From Gigaspora margarita (lineage: Eukaryota; Glomeromycota; Glomeromycetes; Diversisporales; Gigasporaceae), in assembly GCA_009809945.1 (NCBI GenBank), contig WTPW01001621.1:16527-80526 (forward strand): a DNA stretch of 64,000 nucleotides, given 5' to 3'. Numbering within the stretch: position 1 is the first letter of the stretch; every line of letters begins with the position of its first letter. A model generated the notes under the pieces. That model was given only the letters and a program-made list of their open reading frames with translations, had not been told where the DNA came from and did not search any database. Of this stretch, positions 58,324 to 64,000 are shown piece by piece. The translations under genes were made by a program, and so were the position numbers.

Positions 58324-58458
58324 ATGAATAAATCAAATCTTTATGATCTTCCTTTTATTGTAATATTATTAGAAATTATTATAGTATTATTCCTATTAAT
58401 ATTTGGTTGTGCTTATTTTTACAAAGATATTTTTGAATTTATTTCTATTAATGGTTAA
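58324..58458 (+). CDS. Small single-span membrane protein
   Basis: 44 residues, MNKSNLYDLPF followed by a hydrophobic span of about 20 residues (IVILLEIIIVLFLLIFGCAY) and a short polar tail ending SING-stop. It starts 17 bases after the MITE end and precedes the long basic/finger protein by about 75 bases. A real short gene is plausible by position and composition, but length alone would not support it. Confidence 0.4.
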   Translation: MNKSNLYDLPFIVILLEIIIVLFLLIFGCAYFYKDIFEFISING

Positions 58459-58532
58459 AAGAATTCTTATCAATAGTTATAACAAAAGCAATTTCATTTT
58501 TTATTCAATTTATTGATCAATATCAATAAAAG

Positions 58533-60405
58533 TGGCTCCAATTAAAAATAAAAAACTGGTAAAAAAATTGTAAGAAAATCTAAAAAAAGAACAACTAGAA
58601 AAAAAGAAATTAAATTCAAACCAAAAAAACAAAGGCTCCAACAACTAAAACAACAATAAAAATACTAACAACTAAATTAACAACAACAAAAAAAGAATCA
58701 AAAATTAATTGCAACAATACCTGTCATTATTGCTATACAAAAGAACAAGGACCTTATAGTTCAAGTTGCACCTGCTGTTTTAAACCAACAAATAAAAATT
58801 ACTTTACAGTCAGATTAGAATAAATAGCTACTACACAAGAGAAATTTTGTCCTCCATTATTAGAAGAAGTTTCAGAAATTGAAAAAGAATATAGTGTTAA
58901 AACATATGCTCCAAAACAAACCAGATTTAATTCTCTAATTCAACGTGTAAGAAATGTTGTAAATCTTTCAACCCAGCTATAACAAGTAGAGGTGCAAAAA
59001 CATTGTTATATTTTTCTTTTCATTATTATACAAGTAGTTTGTTATTTCAAAATATTAAATTTAATGAAATGAATACCAGAAGTAAATACATGTTAGATTT
59101 TTATTAAATTTTCAAACTCTCAATTTTTGGAAATTTTAATGATAATCTTTTATCTACAACTGGAACTAGATTAAATAAATTACGTTTCCATATTTACAAG
59201 CACAAGGAGCAACAGATGCAAATGATAATTTTACTACCAATCCTATAAAAAAACTATTCAATTAAGAGGATTAATATTACAAATAGATTTTACAACTTGT
59301 CAATTACCAAATCAAAAAGGAGTTCTAGCAAATAGTAGATAACCAATTACAATAGTATTTGAAAATATAAGTGATCCTATTAATAGTCCAGTCTTATGAA
59401 ATTTTAATGTTGTTTATGATCAAATACATACAATCAAATGTTCAGATTATGATTATGAACAAACAATTTGTTTTAGATGGCAAATTGAAAAACATTGGTG
59501 CATCACTCAATTTTTTTGAGATAATACAACTGGATTTGTTCAATTTAATACAGGATTTTATTGGTTTGTTACAGTAAATAATCTCAACGAACCTTTAAGA
59601 CATTTAAAATATATAAGTAATAAAAATAAAAGTACTAGATATGCAGTTGGTTCAGAATTTAAACCAGAAAGAGATGATGGGCATTTAAGAGGACCTTGTG
59701 CTATTATATTAAAATCAATACAATCATTTAGATGAATTGATCTTAATGTCAATAATGCACAAGCAATTAGAGATTTAGAAGAAGTAATTAGAGATTTAAA
59801 AAGAAAATTAGTTGAAGATAGAGAAAAAAGAGATAACAAAAGGTAAATTTATTATATTAATAAAAGAATTTTATAATATTAAACCTAATTTTTTAGAAAT
59901 AAAAACAATCCAGATAAACCAAAACCAACACTGCCTATTCCCCCAACTGAAGATAACAATAGACCAAATAATAATGATGAAAAAAACAGACCAAATAATC
60001 ACAATACACCTAGTCCAACTACTACTTCAAATACTCCAACTACAACTATATCATCAACTTCAACTACTAGTATTTCAACAACAAGAACTAAAACAACAAC
60101 AACCTTTACTTTTCTAGATATTCCTTCTCATACTACTATTGATAATATATCAACATCTACTACAACTACTACAACTACACCAATACCATCTAAAACTACA
60201 ACTAATTCTAATACAATTACAACTAATTCACCTAAACCTACTGATAATATTGACCCATCTAAAACTACTATTCCATCTATTCCTCCAAAACCAACATCTG
60301 AAAATTATATTAGCTGCCCTATTTGTAAAGAAGAATTAAAAGAAAATGAATTGAAAAACATCTTAAAGAACATATAAAAAATCCTTTATCAAAAGAAACA
60401 ATATG
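58533..60405 (+). pseudogene. Long multidomain protein: basic N-terminus, beta-rich core, coiled coil, Ser/Thr-rich linker, C2H2 finger
   Basis: Order of parts: (1) 58533-58625, very basic (KKIVRKSKKRTTRKKEIKFK); (2) 58640-58810, Lys/Thr-rich then CHYC and CTCC cysteine pairs before FTVRLE; (3) 58815-58985, IEKEYSVKTYAPKQTRFN; (4) 59200-59750, beta-rich core with IQLRGLILQIDFTTCQLP, PITIVFENISDP, FNVVYDQIHTIKCSDYDYEQ, GFVQFNTGFYWFVTVNNL and EFKPERDDGHLRGPCAIIL; (5) 59750-59842, coiled coil AIRDLEEVIRDLKRKLVED; (6) a likely 54-nt intron 59843-59896 (GTAAAT..TTTTAG) that restores the frame; (7) 59897-60310, Pro/Thr/Ser/Asn-rich; (8) 60310-60400, CPICKEELKENE plus KHLKEH after one frameshift, a C2H2 finger. 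Stops (TAA, TGA) occur. The basic arm plus beta core recalls single-jelly-roll capsid proteins, but this is only a resemblance. Confidence 0.5.
59843..59896 (+). other. Probable short intron
   Basis: Starts GTAAAT, has CCTAAT 8 bases before TTTTTTAG, and contains in-frame stops. Its removal joins the coiled-coil frame to the Ser/Thr-rich frame exactly. A pair of frameshifts would be the alternative. Confidence 0.5.
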
Positions 60406-60448
60406 AAATAAATTAAAAATTAAAAAACAATCAATCAGTTTTACTAAA

Positions 60449-60688
60449 ATGAAAGAGATTATAAATAAAATTACAGATGTTAGAGTAAAAGAAATCATAG
60501 AAGAAATACAAAAACTTATTGAAACTTATGGTGAACAGTTTATCGATTATATTCCTAAAGAAATGAAAGAACAAATTTTATATGATTTCGATAAAATAAT
60601 GATAGGTGTTATTGGTTCTACTAGTAGATTTTCAAATCTTTCTGTTTTTTTTTTTATAAATTTTATTTTTAATTTTCTATATAAATAA
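60449..60688 (+). CDS. 79-residue helical protein with a C-terminal hydrophobic end, or C-terminus of the finger protein
   Basis: KEIINKITDVRVKEIIEEIQ, then LIETYGEQFIDYIPKEMKEQ, and a hydrophobic C-terminus (VFFFINFIFNFLYK). It is in the same frame as the end of the finger protein, separated only by one TGA (60403-60405) and about 14 codons without further stops. So it may be the true C-terminus of that protein. Its stop overlaps the next start in TAATG (60686-60690). Confidence 0.45.
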   Translation: MKEIINKITDVRVKEIIEEIQKLIETYGEQFIDYIPKEMKEQILYDFDKIMIGVIGSTSRFSNLSVFFFINFIFNFLYK

Positions 60689-61556
60689 TGTATTTATTCT
60701 TATTTTTATTAATAAAAATGTTTTTTTCAAATTTAATTAATCAATTAAATTCATTAAATGAAGAGAATACAAATCTAAAAATTGAAATTGAAAATTTAAA
60801 AGACAAATCACTCTTGCAGATACTTTAATAATTGAAACAAATATTAATAATCAAAGACTCGAAAATAAAAATAGTGAACTAACCAATATCACATATCAAA
60901 CAGAAATTAAAGAATTGAATACCACAATCTTATACCTCAAAAATGAATTAGAAAATTTTAAATTATCAGATTCCCCATTAAAAGACAAAAAAATTCTAGA
61001 AGAGATTTCAAAATTATCAAATAATATTAATACATTTTCAGATTTCAAAAAAGAATTTGAAAACTTTATCTCAAACAAAGATAAATTACGTTTCTGGAAA
61101 TTTCTACTTTGGTATAAACTAATTCTCAAAAGCTTTCATAGTTATTTTTTTTGGAATTCATGTTGCAATATTCATGAAACTGAAATTATTTGTTTACTTT
61201 CAAACAAAAGATTTTTTCTTTATTTTTTAGACTTTATTTTAACATTAAATACTATAACTACCATATTTAAAAATGCATCAATATTTATTTTACTAACATG
61301 TTGGTATGGATTAACAGGGGTCAGTTATATACTTTTTTTAATAATTATTCAAATTTTCAATTTTCTTAAATTTATATTTACAAAAATTAGAATATGTTGT
61401 AAAAGATGTTGTTGTAGTATTCAATATGAAGTATTTTTTTGGTTTATACTTTTCTTTTTCTTATCAATAATATTTATATTTCATATTTTACCCAGATTTA
61501 TTGCCTGGTTAATTGTAACAAAAAAATTACAATTTATTGAAAATTTATTTAATTAA
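60688..61556 (+). pseudogene. Coiled-coil multi-span membrane protein
   Basis: Two in-frame starts (60688, overlapping the previous stop; 60718). The N-terminus is hydrophobic and then heptad-like: LINQLNSLNEENTNLKIEIE. One frameshift near 60812, then TEIKELNTTILYLKNELENF and KKILEEISKLSNNINTFSDF. The C-terminal half (61080-61556) has about four hydrophobic spans separated by KNASIFI, KIRICCKRCCCSIQYE (a Cys cluster of the kind that is often palmitoylated) and ends PRFIAWLIVTKKLQFIENLF. From 60915 it is open for 213 codons. All Trp are TGG. No family recognised. Confidence 0.5.
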
Positions 61557-61676
61557 TCAAATATCTCTAATTTCAATACATAAATCTTTTGGTTTCTATT
61601 TTATTAGTAAAAATATCATTAATAAAATTTTAATTGGTCCAATAAAAAAACTAATTAAAAAAAAATAATTTTATAT

Positions 61677-61850
61677 ACAGATCACTTGTAGCGGGCTTTT
61701 GTTTGCTGCAGTTCTCACATATTGCCTACTATCAGGCGTGTATATATTGTTGTACTGGTTTTATGTGATATGGAGTTCCCTACCTATTGATGGGGCTTGG
61801 TCCCAGCCTTGCTCCATTCTTGTAGCAACTGTGCACTTTTACAAATTTAT
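61677..61850. other. GC-richer unassigned island
   Basis: About 170 bp of distinctly higher GC (TAGCGGGCTTTTGTTTGCTG ... GGTCCCAGCCTTGCTCCATT) in very AT-rich surroundings. No open frame and no tRNA or rRNA signature. It could be a SINE fragment or structured RNA. Confidence 0.35.
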
Positions 61851-61884
61851 AATTATTGTTTAAAAAATTTTATTGTATTTTTTC

Positions 61885-62015
61885 GTTCTAGTAATACAAG
61901 TTCTACAAAATCTTTTTGAAATCTATCAGTTTACTTATTCCCTTCATTGCCACTATGACCTTTTATATAAATAAATTTAATTTTTTTTATACAAAGCACC
62001 AGGGTACTTGTAAAT
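61885..62015 (-). pseudogene. RNase H-like C-terminal fragment
   Basis: The minus strand reads KKLNLFI then, in an adjacent frame, FIYIKGHSGNEGNK, a TAA, and TDRFQKDFVELVLLERK. The motif KGHSGxxGNxxxDRxxK contains the conserved His and last Asp of RNase HI. The upstream part of the domain is too decayed to trace (62020-62430 shows no other gene). It may belong to the gene island or to a retroelement; no RT is adjacent. Confidence 0.6.
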
Positions 62016-62433
62016 TAGTTTTTTACATTCTTACTAATTCATGTAGATTCCTGTTTTATGTCAAGTTTTAACAGCATAATAATCCAATGAAGATTTAGAC
62101 ATCTGGGTTTATAACATAAATGAATCATAAAAATGAATCACAATTATAAATACCAGGGATAACCCAAACCTGACAGTGAGGTATCCGAGTTTGCAGAATA
62201 AGAGTTAGTATTATGAAAGGAAAATGAATGAACAAACAATATACGGTTAGAAGCCCTTTCACCTTTAATTGGAAGTTTACACAAATAAAATTCTAGTTGG
62301 TCTAATAGAGACTAACTAGAAGAAAAATATAGATTTTTTTATTTTAATAAAATATACAACAACAACATGATAATAAAAATAGTAGTTTGAAATTTAATAA
62401 TTTTTTTTAAATAAAATTGAAATAAAATTCTAT

Positions 62434-63020
62434 TTACAACTTGATCAATATCATTCTTGTAATATTAATGACTAATGTTAAAACTTTAGTAGCTTCTTTA
62501 ATAAACTTGTATGAATGTGAATCACATAATAAAATATCTTTTTTTATATCAGAATATGGAATATTTTTATCATAATTATCATAATTTTCAAGATATCTTC
62601 TGGCAATATGTGTAGTTAAATCAGCAGTAAAAACAATTTTAATGTCAGTATTTGGAATAATATTTATGGATACATTATGCCCTGCTACAACAAATCCTTT
62701 TGAGCTTGTAAATGCTTTGATAATCTTATTTATAACCTTTCAGATTTCATTATTCTTTGCAAGTTGAACAGCTCTTTTTTTATTTGACATATAAGTTGAT
62801 TTGTCAAGATTATAAACAATATTAAATTCTTTTAAATAAAATAAGAGATTCTTAATAATTTCTTTTTTTTAAGTAATGAGTTTTGTTTGAATTTGTTCAT
62901 TTGTGAGATAAAAATATGTTAACGAGAAATATTGATACAATAAGCCACTATCAATAAACATATACCCAAGCTGTTTAGCCAATCGTCTTCCAACAACTGA
63001 TTTTCTAACAACACACAAGC
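62434..63020 (-). pseudogene. cmk: Bacterial-type CMP kinase relic
   Basis: Reads, from 63020: CVVRKSVVGRRLAKQLGYMF followed by IDSGLLYQ. This corresponds to the P-loop (GxxxGKSTV..LAKxLG) and the DTGAMYR motif of Cmk, with the loop Gly residues degraded. After a frameshift/stop near 62870: KKRAVQLAKNNEI, TGA, KVINKIIKAFTSSKGFVVAG, HNVSINIIPNTDIKIVFTAD and LTTHIARRYLENY. These match the GRDxGTxxxPxAxxKIFLxA...RAxRR block. Then YSDIKKDILLCDSHSYKFIK corresponds to EIxxRDxxDxxR, ending INITRMILIKL-stop. About 195 residues, close to the 220 of the family minus the N-terminus. The catalytic D of the GRD motif is lost. Bacterial Cmk is distinct from the eukaryotic UMP/CMP kinase, so a bacterial or viral origin is inferred. 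The N-terminus is cut by the repeat at 63030. Confidence 0.75.
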
Positions 63021-63029
63021 TAGAGGTTG

Positions 63030-63425
63030 GAACTGATCTGTTGCATTCGAATTTAAAACCAGTTCAACCAAATTCGAATATTTGATATTCAGATTTAATA
63101 AAACCGGATTTATCAAATTTAATAAACCCGAAAAATCGAATTTATTAAAACTGGATTTATCGAATTTAATAAACCTGAAAAATTGGATTTAATAAAATCT
63201 GAATTTTTCAGATTTATAGCTGTTTTCATAAATTCTGGGACAACTGATAAAATTAATCAGCTAAATTACTGTTCCAAAAATCCATTTCTGATAACACCGA
63301 ATTCAAAAACTTATCGAATTTGGCCAAAATAATTTTTATTAGTTGTTCCAGAATTTATGAAAATAGCTATAATAAAACTGGACTATTTTGGAAAATCAGA
63401 TTTAATAAATTGTAACAATTGTTAT
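63030..63425. repeat. AT-rich palindromic repeat element
   Basis: Degenerate GAATTTAATAAACCCGA/GGATTTATCGAATTT words in both orientations (63040-63210), and an inverted pair AGCTGTTTTCATAAATTCTG (about 63221) / CAGAATTTATGAAAATAGCT (about 63352). Resembles the subterminal-word hAT-like elements; ends not defined. Confidence 0.5.
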
Positions 63426-63429
63426 TTTG

Positions 63430-64000
63430 CAATTTAGTTTGATTTTAATTAATTACGTCTTAATAAAGTACGCCAATGGCGTCCTGGGTTATCTCCAGGT
63501 TTAAAAAAAAAAATTAACTACGTTATTTATATATTTTCACTGATTTAGGAATATCTTAGGTCAATTCTTAATTAAATTATGACAGTTTGCAAAAAGGTGT
63601 GACCTCTGCAAATCATAAAATCACAAGAAATCTGCCAGATTTTTTGATTCTTGAAGAATTTTAAAGATTTCAGATAAAATATAGATGATATTGATTGAAA
63701 ATTATGATAAATAGTGAATTAAAATTTCAGAAATTTTCTGCTATCATCATCACAAAATCACCGGGTTAGACCTTTTTTGCAAACCACTATAATATAAAAT
63801 TTTAACATACAATTAAAAAGATTTGTATGTGGTATTGTTTATCTTGCAAATAGTTGATGATAATGTTATTCATGAATAGAGTGTTTTAAAAGCACATTAG
63901 TACTAGAAATAATTGAAACTATCAATTCAGGTGTCAGTTCAAGTGAAAACTGATATTACACTTTGCAAGTGGCAGGCTCAAAAGAATTTACTATGTACAA
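63430..64000. other. AT-rich sequence, no gene recognised
   Basis: No open frame, repeat or RNA gene that I can support. The missing N-terminus of the CMP kinase relic was not found here. Confidence 0.5.

Noticed and set aside
49706-63020. Maverick/Polinton
   Set aside because: No protein-primed DNA polymerase, retroviral-type integrase, packaging ATPase or cysteine protease could be found in any frame.

Overview
The window is nuclear DNA of a filamentous fungus, most likely an arbuscular mycorrhizal fungus (Glomeromycotina, Rhizophagus-like). This is an inference from very high AT content, Plavaka/tnp2, hAT, Tc1 and non-LTR protein fragments of the type abundant in those genomes, short GT..AG introns with CTAAC-like branch sites, and a bacterial-type CMP kinase relic that would fit an endobacterial or viral donor. 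I see no intact host housekeeping gene. Almost every recognisable coding stretch is a decayed mobile-element or virus-like gene with stops and frameshifts.

Layout. 1-6.6 kb: an old hAT transposase gene (minus strand) broken by a Harbinger-like element, an LTR retrotransposon (1757-4722), an unidentified insertion and a 336-bp hAT MITE. 6.6-9.3 kb: tandem repeats, a second 336-bp hAT MITE and fold-back repeats. 9.3-24.8 kb: a decayed non-LTR retrotransposon (plus strand; endonuclease, reverse transcriptase, C-terminal tail) opened by at least five insertions. 26.4-49.45 kb: a second copy of the same kind of retrotransposon (minus strand), about 5.4 kb of which is spread over 23 kb by nested hAT, Plavaka, satellite, MITE and SINE insertions. 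The largest insertion is a Plavaka-type DNA transposon (about 31.2-40.3 kb) with a tnp2 transposase pseudogene and a divergent multi-exon second gene.

49.7-63.0 kb differs from the rest: a run of short, closely spaced, AT-rich genes not typical of retroelements. They are an IS1595-type transposase relic, two small unknown proteins, a protein with a DNR-x-L motif, a signal-anchored basic protein, a small membrane protein, a long protein with a basic N-terminus, central beta-rich region, coiled coil, Ser/Thr/Pro-rich linker and C2H2 finger, a coiled-coil membrane protein whose start overlaps the preceding stop (TAATG), an RNase H fragment and a CMP kinase relic. I read it as the remains of an integrated virus-like or endobacterial gene island, later invaded by a complete-ended Tc1 element, a large TIR element, a tRNA-derived SINE and a Harbinger MITE.

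Many insertions have clear target-site duplications (8 bp for hAT-like, TTA/TAA for Harbinger-like, TA for Tc1-like, about 15 bp for SINEs), so the order of insertion can be read directly. Two assembly gaps (27851-28053, 41700-41910) lie inside poly-T satellite blocks.
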